A DNA stretch of 64,000 bases from Arthrobacter sp. AFG7.2 (GTDB lineage Bacteria; Actinomycetota; Actinomycetes; Actinomycetales; Micrococcaceae): contig NZ_PJMB01000001.1 of NCBI RefSeq assembly GCF_002892835.1, forward strand, positions 248,001-312,000, given 5' to 3'. Below the pieces are notes generated by a model. The model was not told where the DNA came from. It ran no database searches and was given only the letters and a program-made list of their open reading frames with translations. Positions 1 to 7,587 of this stretch are shown here, in pieces; the stretch's first letter is position 1, and each line of letters opens with the position of its first letter. Both the position numbers and the translations under genes were made by a program.

Positions 1-90
1 AGGGGTGTGCTGGTTTCCCGGGGAAACTCAACTCCAGTCCAGGTAGCTTGGGCAGGCACCCAATAGCAGGGATGCAGGAGGGAAAGTCAA

Positions 91-579
91 CTAAAGCGCC
101 GGGGTCGACCCTCCTGTGCGCGAGGCGTAACGGAGCACCTTGTTCTGGAACAGGAGCACGATCGCGGTGATTGCCGGGAGCAGCATCGCGAGGCCGGGAA
201 TTAGCAGGCCATTGCTGAGCGTGGGGAATCCGATGGTCAGGGCGAAGAGCTGCGCCACAAGTGCAGCAGCCCGGGTCCAGCGGTAGCCACGGTAGAGGAA
301 GACGGCAACCGAGTAGAGCCAAACTGAAAAAGCCAGCAGCAGCACAAGGGTAAAAACTGCTCCCCAGAAGGACAGGACCGGGCTCCCCACCGCCAGTTGG
401 TACCCGTACAAGCCGGCTGCAGCCAGAAGCACGGTGGCTTCCAACGCCACCACCAGGGCGACGACAACCACCGCCGGCGGCCTGGCGCTCCGGGCATTCC
501 CATCAGGCTGGTCCCGGCCCTGCCCTGGTTCTTCGGAGGGGGACGGGGAGCTGGCCGGGTTTACTGGGGGTCTTGACAC
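91..579 (-). CDS. Small integral membrane protein of unknown function
   Basis: This gene encodes 162 residues. The first 35 or so are rich in Pro, Ser and charged residues and are probably cytoplasmic. Four hydrophobic segments follow, at roughly residues 36-60, 70-95, 104-122 and 124-145, ending in a short polar tail. No enzymatic motif is visible. The start is a GTG with a poor Shine-Dalgarno, so the exact N-terminus is uncertain. It is transcribed divergently from whiB1. Small four-helix proteins of this kind are common next to housekeeping genes in Micrococcaceae. I do not recognise a function. Confidence 0.75.
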   Translation of the reverse strand: MSRPPVNPASSPSPSEEPGQGRDQPDGNARSARPPAVVVVALVVALEATVLLAAAGLYGYQLAVGSPVLSFWGAVFTLVLLLAFSVWLYSVAVFLYRGYRWTRAAALVAQLFALTIGFPTLSNGLLIPGLAMLLPAITAIVLLFQNKVLRYASRTGGSTPAL

Positions 580-680
580 ACTGGCACCCTACCGGACATA
601 GTCGGACAGTGGCTGGGGCAAGCGGCGCTGGTGTGATGTATCGCTCAGCTTTCCGCGCATATCAAGTCTTATTACCTCTT

Positions 681-700
681 GTTTACATGGCGTTAACATG
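681..700. promoter_or_regulatory. Direct repeat GTTWACATG, 11 bp apart, upstream of whiB1
   Basis: Two near-identical 9-mers, GTTTACATG (681-689) and GTTAACATG (692-700), begin 11 bp apart, so they lie on the same DNA face. Such phased direct repeats suit an OmpR-family response regulator. MtrA, encoded further along this window, is reported to bind GTTAC-like direct repeats in actinobacteria. The assignment to MtrA is inference only. Confidence 0.3.
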
Positions 701-721
701 ACAGGCTTGATCCAGATGACC

Positions 722-750
722 AAGGGGGCCCTGCCGGGCCCTTTTCCTTT
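722..750 (+). terminator. Terminator-like hairpin in the whiB1 leader
   Basis: GGGCCC at 726-731 pairs with GGGCCC at 736-741 around the loop TGCC. Further weaker A-T and G-T pairs extend the base of the stem, and a pyrimidine run TTTTCCTTT follows (742-750). It lies 60 bp before the whiB1 ATG, so it could be an attenuator or a terminator for an upstream transcript. It overlaps an 18-codon reading frame at 698-754 (ATG to TAG) that has no visible ribosome binding site. Confidence 0.4.
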
Positions 751-759
751 GTAGCCACT

Positions 760-775
760 AGTGAATAATTTCACA
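760..775. promoter_or_regulatory. CRP/GlxR-like palindrome before whiB1
   Basis: The sequence AGTGA-ATAATT-TCACA matches the CRP/GlxR consensus TGTGA-N6-TCACA at all but the first base. It is centred about 42 bp before the ATG at 810. In M. tuberculosis, whiB1 is known to be controlled by the CRP homologue Rv3676, so the site fits the gene. Being so near the start codon, it could act as a repressor site or belong to a promoter I cannot place. Confidence 0.55.
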
Positions 776-809
776 AAGGCTTTTCCCAGAATTGGAGCAA
801 CTGATCAGC

Positions 810-1058
810 ATGGATTGGCGTAACCGCGCAGCGTGCCTCGAAAAGGACCCTGAACTCTTCTTCCCCGTCGGGAACACCGGGCCGGCCCTTCTGCAGATCG
901 AGGAAGCAAAAAGCGTTTGCCGCCGGTGCCCCGTAGTGGATACCTGCCTGCAGTGGGCCCTTGAATCCGGCCAGGATGCAGGCGTTTGGGGCGGCATGAG
1001 CGAGGACGAGCGGCGGGCGCTCAAGCGCCGCGCCGCCCGCGCCCGCCGCGCTTCCTGA
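810..1058 (+). CDS. whiB1: WhiB1-type iron-sulfur transcriptional regulator
   Basis: This 82-residue protein has the complete WhiB signature: Cys9, Cys37, Cys40 and Cys46 for a [4Fe-4S] cluster, the GVWGG turn near residue 62 and a basic C-terminus (RRALKRRAARARR) for DNA contact. Length, spacing and the DPELFFPVGN stretch match mycobacterial WhiB1, an essential nitric-oxide-sensitive regulator that partners the housekeeping sigma factor. The ATG at 810, giving the classical MDWRN start, is preferred over an in-frame TTG at 792 that has no Shine-Dalgarno; GGAG lies 12 bases before 810. Regulation is probably complex: a CRP-like palindrome, a hairpin and a phased direct repeat precede it. The gene is convergent with pdtaS. 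Confidence 0.95.
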   Translation: MDWRNRAACLEKDPELFFPVGNTGPALLQIEEAKSVCRRCPVVDTCLQWALESGQDAGVWGGMSEDERRALKRRAARARRAS

Positions 1059-1077
1059 GCAGTCCGGAAAGATTAGA

Positions 1078-1124
1078 GCGATGGCCCCGGCCGCAACCTC
1101 AGAGGTTGCGGCCGGGGCCATCGC
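1078..1124. terminator. Bidirectional terminator hairpin between whiB1 and pdtaS
   Basis: A perfect 23-bp inverted repeat (1078-1100 with 1102-1124) around a single central A forms a very stable GC-rich hairpin, followed by CTTTAA. It sits between two convergent genes and can serve both. Confidence 0.8.
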
Positions 1125-1181
1125 CTTTAACAGCTCAGGCTGAGCGGGGGCTTCCACCCCATCCGCTTTCCAGGCTTGGAC

Positions 1182-2648
1182 CTACTTGCCGGCCAGGCTG
1201 AGCCGGATCTTGACTGCAGTGCCGCCGCCTTCGCGCGGCTGCCACTGGATAGTCCCGCCCAGTTCGCTCGTCACCAGAGTGCGCACGATCTGAAGACCAA
1301 GCCCCTCAACGTGAGGTGTTTCAGGGAGCCCCACACCGTCGTCGGCAATGGTTACGGTGAGCTCCTCGCCGTCATCCCCCTCGGACCGGTCAGCGATAAG
1401 CCACACTGTCCCGGCCCTGCCTTCGAGCCCGTGCTCCACGGCGTTGGTCACCAGTTCGTTGATAACCAGGGCAAGCGGTGTGGCAAGGTCGCTCGGCAGC
1501 TCCCCAAAAGTCCCCGACCGTTCAGTCCTGACCTGTTGGGACGGAGAGGCAACTTCGGCTGAAAGCCGGAACTGCCGCCCGATCAGCTCATCAAAGTCCA
1601 CGCTCTGGGTCAGTCCCTGGGACAGGGTCTCATGGACCAGTGCGATGGTGGCTACACGGCGCATGGCCTGCTCGAGCCCCTGTTTTGCTTCGTCGCTGAC
1701 CATCCGGCGGGACTGCATGCGGAGCAGCGCAGCGACAGTCTGAAGATTGTTTTTGACGCGGTGGTGGATCTCGCGGATGGTGGCATCCTTGGTCACCAGT
1801 TCCATCTCGCGGCGGCGCAGCTCGGACACATCGCGGCAGAGGACCAGCGCGCCAAAACGCTCCTGTTCGTCACGCAGCGGAATCGCGCGCAACGACAGGC
1901 TCACGCCCCGTGATTCAATTTCACTGCGCCAGGGCATCCGGCCGGTGACCACCAGAGGCAGCGTTTCGTCCACCAGGCGGCGGTCCTTGAGCAGGCCTGC
2001 GGTTACCTCAGCGAGGGAACGGCCCTCAAGGGACTCCCCGTCACCCAGCCGCCTGAACGCAGAAACACCGTTGGGACTGGCGTACTGCACGACGCCCTCG
2101 GCATCCAGCCTGATCAGACCGTCACCTACCCGTGGGGCACCGCGGCGGGACCCGGTGGGTGAGGCAAAGTCCGGCCACAACCCCAGCGTGCCCATCCGCA
2201 GAAGATCGTAGGCGCACTGGCGATAGGTGAGCTCAAGGCGCGAGGGCATCCGGGAGCTGGAAAGGTCCATGTGGGTGGTAACAACGGCCAGGGTACGCCC
2301 GTTGCGGACCATAGGGACCGCTTCCACCCGGAGTGCCATGTCGCTGCTCCAGTTGGTTTCGCTGGAGCGCTCAATGGAGCGGCTGTTCCAGGCCTTATCC
2401 ACGAGGGGCTGCAGGTCGGACCGGATGCCCTCCCCCACAAAGTCACCATGGAACACGGTGTGCGTCGTGGAGGGCCGTACGTGGGCAAGAGCTATGTAGC
2501 CCAGCTCGGGGTGGGGGAACCACAGCGCAAGGTCAGCGAACGCAAGGTCCGCAACCATTTGCCAGTCCCCCACCAGGAGGTGCAGCCATTCGGCATCCCC
2601 CGGCCCAAAATCAGCGTGTTCCCTGATGGGGTCCGTAAAGATTGCCAC
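1182..2648 (-). CDS. pdtaS: Sensor histidine kinase PdtaS
   Basis: This cytosolic 488-residue kinase has an N-terminal GAF-type domain (about 1-140), a PAS domain (about 165-275), a HisKA_2 dimerisation segment with EIHHRVKNNLQT (His295/His296) and a HATPase_c domain with N-box INELVTNAVEHG near 397 and G-box ADDGVGLP near 435. There is no membrane segment. Architecture and position beside whiB1 match M. tuberculosis PdtaS (Rv3220c), which phosphorylates the ANTAR-domain RNA-binding regulator PdtaR. PdtaR is not in this window. The start is a GTG four bases after GGAGG. In mycobacteria this system responds to nitric oxide, copper or c-di-GMP; the signal here cannot be read from sequence. Confidence 0.9.
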   Translation of the reverse strand: MAIFTDPIREHADFGPGDAEWLHLLVGDWQMVADLAFADLALWFPHPELGYIALAHVRPSTTHTVFHGDFVGEGIRSDLQPLVDKAWNSRSIERSSETNWSSDMALRVEAVPMVRNGRTLAVVTTHMDLSSSRMPSRLELTYRQCAYDLLRMGTLGLWPDFASPTGSRRGAPRVGDGLIRLDAEGVVQYASPNGVSAFRRLGDGESLEGRSLAEVTAGLLKDRRLVDETLPLVVTGRMPWRSEIESRGVSLSLRAIPLRDEQERFGALVLCRDVSELRRREMELVTKDATIREIHHRVKNNLQTVAALLRMQSRRMVSDEAKQGLEQAMRRVATIALVHETLSQGLTQSVDFDELIGRQFRLSAEVASPSQQVRTERSGTFGELPSDLATPLALVINELVTNAVEHGLEGRAGTVWLIADRSEGDDGEELTVTIADDGVGLPETPHVEGLGLQIVRTLVTSELGGTIQWQPREGGGTAVKIRLSLAGK

Positions 2649-2676
2649 TGCACCTCCATTTGCGACGCCGTACCTG

Positions 2677-5600
2677 CTAGCGCCGGACGATTGACCTCAA
2701 GAGCCTCAATGCTACCGACAGTGACGCCATATCGTCGGCCTCAAGCGAATTGACCTCGTCAAACATGCTCTTCGCCCTGCTGAGCTGTTCCGCATTCTGG
2801 CCCTCCCAGTCCTTCAGCCGCGCCTCCGGCGACTCAGCGGGCGCGGTGGCGTCCAGCACCGCCGTCGTCATATCCGAAATAGTGGAGTACAGGTCATCCC
2901 GAAGGGCGGCCCTGGCCAGGGCCTGCCACCTGTCCTGCCGGGGCAGGCTGCTGATGCGCTCGAGCAATGAGTCTGCGTGGAAGCGGTTGAAGACGGTGTA
3001 GTAGACGGCCGCGATTTCCTCCACCGGGTCCTTGCGCACGTGGGCGATTTTAGCAATGTCCAGCAGCACGAAGCTTTCGAAAAGCTCCGCCCACCGCAGG
3101 GCAAGTCCTTCCGGCAGTTCCCACTCGCGTGCGTTCTCCAGCCACGCGGCAACCCTTTCCCGATCATCGCCACGCAGGAACTCGAGGAGGCGGGCACGCA
3201 TCGGCTCCATGACCGGTTTGAACTCGGACACCACCTCGGCGATCGGCCGCGACAGCGTGCCCTGGCCCAGGAGCCAGCGGACAGCCCGGTCCAGCAGCCG
3301 CCGGATGTCCAGGTGTACCGTACTCCAGTGCTCCGTCGGGAAGGAGGCCGGGAGGTTGTTCAGCTCCGCCACCATGACGTCCAGGTCGTAGACCTCCCGC
3401 AGTGCAACAAACGCCTTGGCGACTGCCACTTCGCTGGCGGACGTCTCTTCCATGACCCGGAACGCGAACGTGATGCCGCCGAGATTGATCATGTCATTGG
3501 CAACCACGGTGGCGATGATCTCGCGCCGCAGCGGATGGGTATCCAACTCGGCGTCAAAGCGCTCGCGCAACTGCCTGGGGAAGTAGGCGCGCAAAGTCTG
3601 CCTGAACCAGGGGTCATCGGCGAGGTCGCTTTCCCGCAGCGCGGTTGCCAGCTCGATCTTCGCATAGGCGGCCAGCACTGACAGCTCCGGGGATGTGAGC
3701 CCCTGCCCCTGCTGCAGCCTCTCGCGGAGTGTCTCCGTTGTGGGAAGCGCTTCGAGCTCCCGCTTCAGGTCCGCCTTCTTCTCCAGCCAGTCCATCAGCC
3801 GTTCGTAGCTCGGGCTCCACTCGGCAACCCTGGTCCGGTCATTGAGCAGCAGGATGTTCTGGTCAATGTTGTCCTCGAGCACCAGCCGGCCCACTTCGTC
3901 GGTCATCGACGCCAGGAAACCGGCGCGTTCTTCCGCCGACAGTTTTCCGGCGGCAACCATCCGGTCCACAAAGATCTTGATATTCACTTCATGGTCGGAG
4001 CAGTCGACGCCCGCGGAGTTGTCGATCGCGTCCGTATTGAGGATGACCCCCTGCAGTGCCGCTTCGATGCGTCCGCGCTGCGTCATGCCGAGGTTTCCGC
4101 CTTCGCCCACCACCTTGACGCGCAGGTCGCGCCCGTCGACGCGGATGGCGTCGTTGGCTTTGTCCCCCACCATGGCGTTGGTCTCGGTGCTCGCCTTGAC
4201 GTAGGTACCGATGCCGCCGTTGTAGAGCAGGTCCGCGGGGGCCAGCAGAATCGCACGGAGCAGTTCCGGCGGGCTGAGTTCGCTCGTTCCGGCCGGCAGG
4301 CCCAGCGCTGCCTGTACCGGGGGGGACACCGGGATGGACTTGGCCTGGCGGGGGAAGACGCCGCCGCCTTCACTGATCAGCGCCTTGTTGTAGTCATCCC
4401 AGGAGGACCTCGGCAGCTCGAACAACCGCTGCCGTTCCACGAACGAGGCTTCCTCATCCGGGGTGGGATCGAGGAAGATGTGCCGGTGGTCGAAGGCAGC
4501 GAGGAGGCGGATATGGCGGGACAGCAGCATGCCGTTGCCGAACACATCACCTGACATGTCGCCTACCCCGACGACGGTGAACGGCTGGGTCTGGGTGTCA
4601 AGGTCCAGCTCGCTGAAGTGGCGTTTCACCGACTCCCAGGCGCCGCGGGCTGTGATGCCCATGGCCTTGTGGTCGTAGCCCACGGAGCCGCCGGACGCGA
4701 ACGCGTCCCCCAGCCAGAATCCGTACTCCGCGGCCAGCCCGTTGGCGATGTCCGAGAACGTCGCGGTGCCCTTGTCGGCAGCCACCACGAGGTACGAATC
4801 GTCGTCGTCGTGCCTGATAACGTCCGACGGCGGCACGAGCCTTTCGTTGTCGCCTTCAGTTACAAGGTTGTCGGTGATGTCGAGCAGGCCTCGGATGAAA
4901 GTCTTGTAGCTTTCGATTCCCTCCGCCATCCAGGCGGCGCGGTCGACGGTGGGGTCCGGAAGCTTCTTGGCAAAGAATCCGCCCTTGGCCCCCGTGGGCA
5001 CGATGACAGCGTTCTTCACTGTTTGCGCTTTCACCAGCCCCAGGACCTCGGTGCGGAAATCCTCGCGCCGGTCGGACCAGCGCAGCCCGCCGCGCGCCAC
5101 CTTGCCAAAGCGGAGATGGGCGCCCTCAACCCGCGGTGAGTAGACCCAGATCTCGAACATGGGACGCGGGAACGGCAGGCCGTCGATCTGCGCAGGGTCC
5201 AGCTTAAAGCTCAGGTGCGGCTTGTCCTGGTAGTAGTTGGTCCGGAGGGTCGCCTCGATCAGGTTCATGAACGTCCGCAGGACCCTGTCGGCGTCGAGTG
5301 TTGCCACCTTTTCAATGGACGCTTCCAGGTCCCGGCGGGCCGCATCCTTGGCCTCCGTGCGCTGTTCGACGGCCAGGGACGGATCAAACCGGGCGGCAAA
5401 CAGCGCATTGAGCCCTTTGGTCACACGAGGGTTCGCCAGCAGGGTGTCGGCCATGAATCCGAATGAGTTGGTGTTGCCCATCTGGCGCATGTACCGGGCA
5501 TAGGCCCGCAACACGGTGACCTGCCGCCATTGCAGTCCCTCCCTCAAGACGAGCCGGTCAAAGCTGTCCGACTCGGCCGCGCCGGTGACCGCAGCTCCGA

Positions 5601-7530
5601 AGGAATCGGCAAGCAACGGCCCGGTTGCCAGCGGATCCACCTTGGCGGGGTACTTCAGTCCCAGGTCGTACAAGAAGAAATCGCGGCTGTCAGCTGTTTC
5701 GATCTCGAAGGGCCGCTCGTCCAGGACCTCCAGGCCGAGGTTGTGGAAGTAGGGAAGGATCTGGCTGAGACTCTTGGGCTCCAGCATGTAGAGCTTGACG
5801 CGTGCGTCTTCCTCCAGCGTTGCGCCGGCTCCTTCCGGGAGGTAGACGTGGACGCCGGGCTGCTCCTGGACGGTGCCTTCGGCCCGTTCCGCAGCCGCGC
5901 CGTACTTCTCGAAACGCGCAATGTCTTCGAGGGCGTCCTCGACCTCGTAGTCGACCCGGTAGCTGGCAGGGAAGGCCTCTGACCAAATGGCGGCAAGCTC
6001 CTTCGCCTCGGCGACGTCCCGCCCCTCGCGCAGGACTTCCGCGATGCCTTCGCTCCAGGAACGGGCAGCCCGGACAAGGCGTTTTTCCAGTTCTTCCACA
6101 TTGACGTCGCTGACCTCTGCGTTCTTAGGCAGCCGGATGCGGAAGAACAACCGCGCGAGCGCCGACTCGGTCATGCGGGCTTCGTAGTCGATGGAAACGG
6201 CCTGGAACGTTTCGCGGAGTTCCTGCTCAATGCGAAGCCGGACGTTGGTGGTGTACCTGTCCCTGGGGAGGTACACCACCGCCGACATGAACCGGCCGTA
6301 AATGTCAGGCCGGAGGAAAAGCCTGGTGCGGCGCCGCTCCTGCAGCTTCTGGATCCCAAGAGCAGTGGCTGCCAAATCCGGAACCTCGATTTGGAACAGT
6401 TCATCCCGGGGATAGGTTTCGAGGATGCCCAGCAGGTCCTTGCCTGAGTGGGAGTCAGGCGGGAAGCCGGCGCTTTGAAGCACCGCATCGACTTTTTCCC
6501 GCACAATAGGAATGTCCCGGACTGAGCCGGTATAGGCGCTGGTCGCAAAGAGGCCTATGAAGCGGCGTTCACCGTTGACGTTGCCTGCCGCATCAAAGCT
6601 CTTGATCCCGATGTAGTCCAGGTACGCCGAACGGTGGACTGTAGACCGGGAGTTCGCCTTCGTGATGACCAGCGCTCGTTTCTCCCGCGCTTTTTGCCGT
6701 CCGGTGTCCGTGAGGTGCTGGATGTGGGGGGACTCCTCGGAAGCCCGCAGCAGCCCGAGCCCACTGTCCTCCCGCAGCTCCAGGACGTCTTCTCCGTCGA
6801 CGTTGACCAGGTCATACTCCCTGTAGCCCAGGAAGGTGAAGTTTCCGTTATCCAGCCAGCGCAGGAGGTCCTGCGCCTGCCGCAGTTCCGCAATCTGCGC
6901 GGCATTCGCAATCTGGTCCAGGCTTTCGGCAATCTGCACAGCCCGGTGCCGCATTTTCGGCCAGTCCTCGACGGCGGCGCGAACATCTTTCAGGACCCGC
7001 TCAAGACCCCCCAGGAGGGCTGCTTTTGCTTCTTCGGAGACGCGGTTAATTTCGACCGCGATCCATGACTCCATGTGCGAGGCGTTTTCACCCTGCGCAA
7101 TCAGATGGGAGAGGTTGGGCATGGCGGCCGTGTCACCGCTGGATATTCCGAGGTGAGCGGGAACCCTGTTTACCCTGGCAAGCCCGCCGTTGTCCTGGTG
7201 CCGGGTGGCGACGAACAGAGGGTGGATGACCAGCTTGATGGCTGCGTGCTGCCGCACAAGCTCGGCGTTTACTGAATCAACCAGGAAAGGCATGTCATCC
7301 GTGACAACGAAGACGACGCTGCTGTCTTCTTCGTCCATAATGGCAACCTTCGCCTGGCCCGGGTGCCGGACAGAGGCAACGTCCCGGTGATACGCCGCCC
7401 GTGCCACCAGCACGTCCCGCGGGTAGGTTCGGGCGTCCTCTTCGGCTAGGTGCTGGTAGTAGTCCCCGATGAAACCTTCATCGGTTTCAACAGAAAGGGG
7501 CTGATCCTCCACGCTGGATCCAGACGACAT
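2677..7530 (-). CDS. gdh: NAD-specific glutamate dehydrogenase, 180-kDa class
   Basis: This 1617-residue protein interconverts glutamate and 2-oxoglutarate plus ammonium using NAD. Its length fits the large GDH class known from Streptomyces, Pseudomonas and Mycobacterium (Rv2476c). A long N-terminal region, thought to contain ACT-like regulatory modules, precedes the catalytic core. The core is marked by ARGGLRWSDR and by PTGAKGGFFAKK around residues 810-870, and by a nucleotide-binding stretch VVGEGGNLGMTQ near 1140. An ATG at 7530, nine bases after GGAGG, is chosen over a TTG two codons upstream that would be too close to the Shine-Dalgarno. The upstream CpaE-like gene ends 57 bases away on the same strand, so read-through is possible. 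Confidence 0.95.
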   Translation of the reverse strand: MSSGSSVEDQPLSVETDEGFIGDYYQHLAEEDARTYPRDVLVARAAYHRDVASVRHPGQAKVAIMDEEDSSVVFVVTDDMPFLVDSVNAELVRQHAAIKLVIHPLFVATRHQDNGGLARVNRVPAHLGISSGDTAAMPNLSHLIAQGENASHMESWIAVEINRVSEEAKAALLGGLERVLKDVRAAVEDWPKMRHRAVQIAESLDQIANAAQIAELRQAQDLLRWLDNGNFTFLGYREYDLVNVDGEDVLELREDSGLGLLRASEESPHIQHLTDTGRQKAREKRALVITKANSRSTVHRSAYLDYIGIKSFDAAGNVNGERRFIGLFATSAYTGSVRDIPIVREKVDAVLQSAGFPPDSHSGKDLLGILETYPRDELFQIEVPDLAATALGIQKLQERRRTRLFLRPDIYGRFMSAVVYLPRDRYTTNVRLRIEQELRETFQAVSIDYEARMTESALARLFFRIRLPKNAEVSDVNVEELEKRLVRAARSWSEGIAEVLREGRDVAEAKELAAIWSEAFPASYRVDYEVEDALEDIARFEKYGAAAERAEGTVQEQPGVHVYLPEGAGATLEEDARVKLYMLEPKSLSQILPYFHNLGLEVLDERPFEIETADSRDFFLYDLGLKYPAKVDPLATGPLLADSFGAAVTGAAESDSFDRLVLREGLQWRQVTVLRAYARYMRQMGNTNSFGFMADTLLANPRVTKGLNALFAARFDPSLAVEQRTEAKDAARRDLEASIEKVATLDADRVLRTFMNLIEATLRTNYYQDKPHLSFKLDPAQIDGLPFPRPMFEIWVYSPRVEGAHLRFGKVARGGLRWSDRREDFRTEVLGLVKAQTVKNAVIVPTGAKGGFFAKKLPDPTVDRAAWMAEGIESYKTFIRGLLDITDNLVTEGDNERLVPPSDVIRHDDDDSYLVVAADKGTATFSDIANGLAAEYGFWLGDAFASGGSVGYDHKAMGITARGAWESVKRHFSELDLDTQTQPFTVVGVGDMSGDVFGNGMLLSRHIRLLAAFDHRHIFLDPTPDEEASFVERQRLFELPRSSWDDYNKALISEGGGVFPRQAKSIPVSPPVQAALGLPAGTSELSPPELLRAILLAPADLLYNGGIGTYVKASTETNAMVGDKANDAIRVDGRDLRVKVVGEGGNLGMTQRGRIEAALQGVILNTDAIDNSAGVDCSDHEVNIKIFVDRMVAAGKLSAEERAGFLASMTDEVGRLVLEDNIDQNILLLNDRTRVAEWSPSYERLMDWLEKKADLKRELEALPTTETLRERLQQGQGLTSPELSVLAAYAKIELATALRESDLADDPWFRQTLRAYFPRQLRERFDAELDTHPLRREIIATVVANDMINLGGITFAFRVMEETSASEVAVAKAFVALREVYDLDVMVAELNNLPASFPTEHWSTVHLDIRRLLDRAVRWLLGQGTLSRPIAEVVSEFKPVMEPMRARLLEFLRGDDRERVAAWLENAREWELPEGLALRWAELFESFVLLDIAKIAHVRKDPVEEIAAVYYTVFNRFHADSLLERISSLPRQDRWQALARAALRDDLYSTISDMTTAVLDATAPAESPEARLKDWEGQNAEQLSRAKSMFDEVNSLEADDMASLSVALRLLRSIVRR

Positions 7531-7587
7531 CGACAAACGCCTCCATCACAAGATATTTGCTGCACCATTGCAGCTCTTATGGCGAGC

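Noticed and set aside
13..27. Short palindrome GTTTCCC-G-GGGAAAC at the window start
   Set aside because: It is small and at the edge with no neighbouring gene visible upstream, so no role can be argued.
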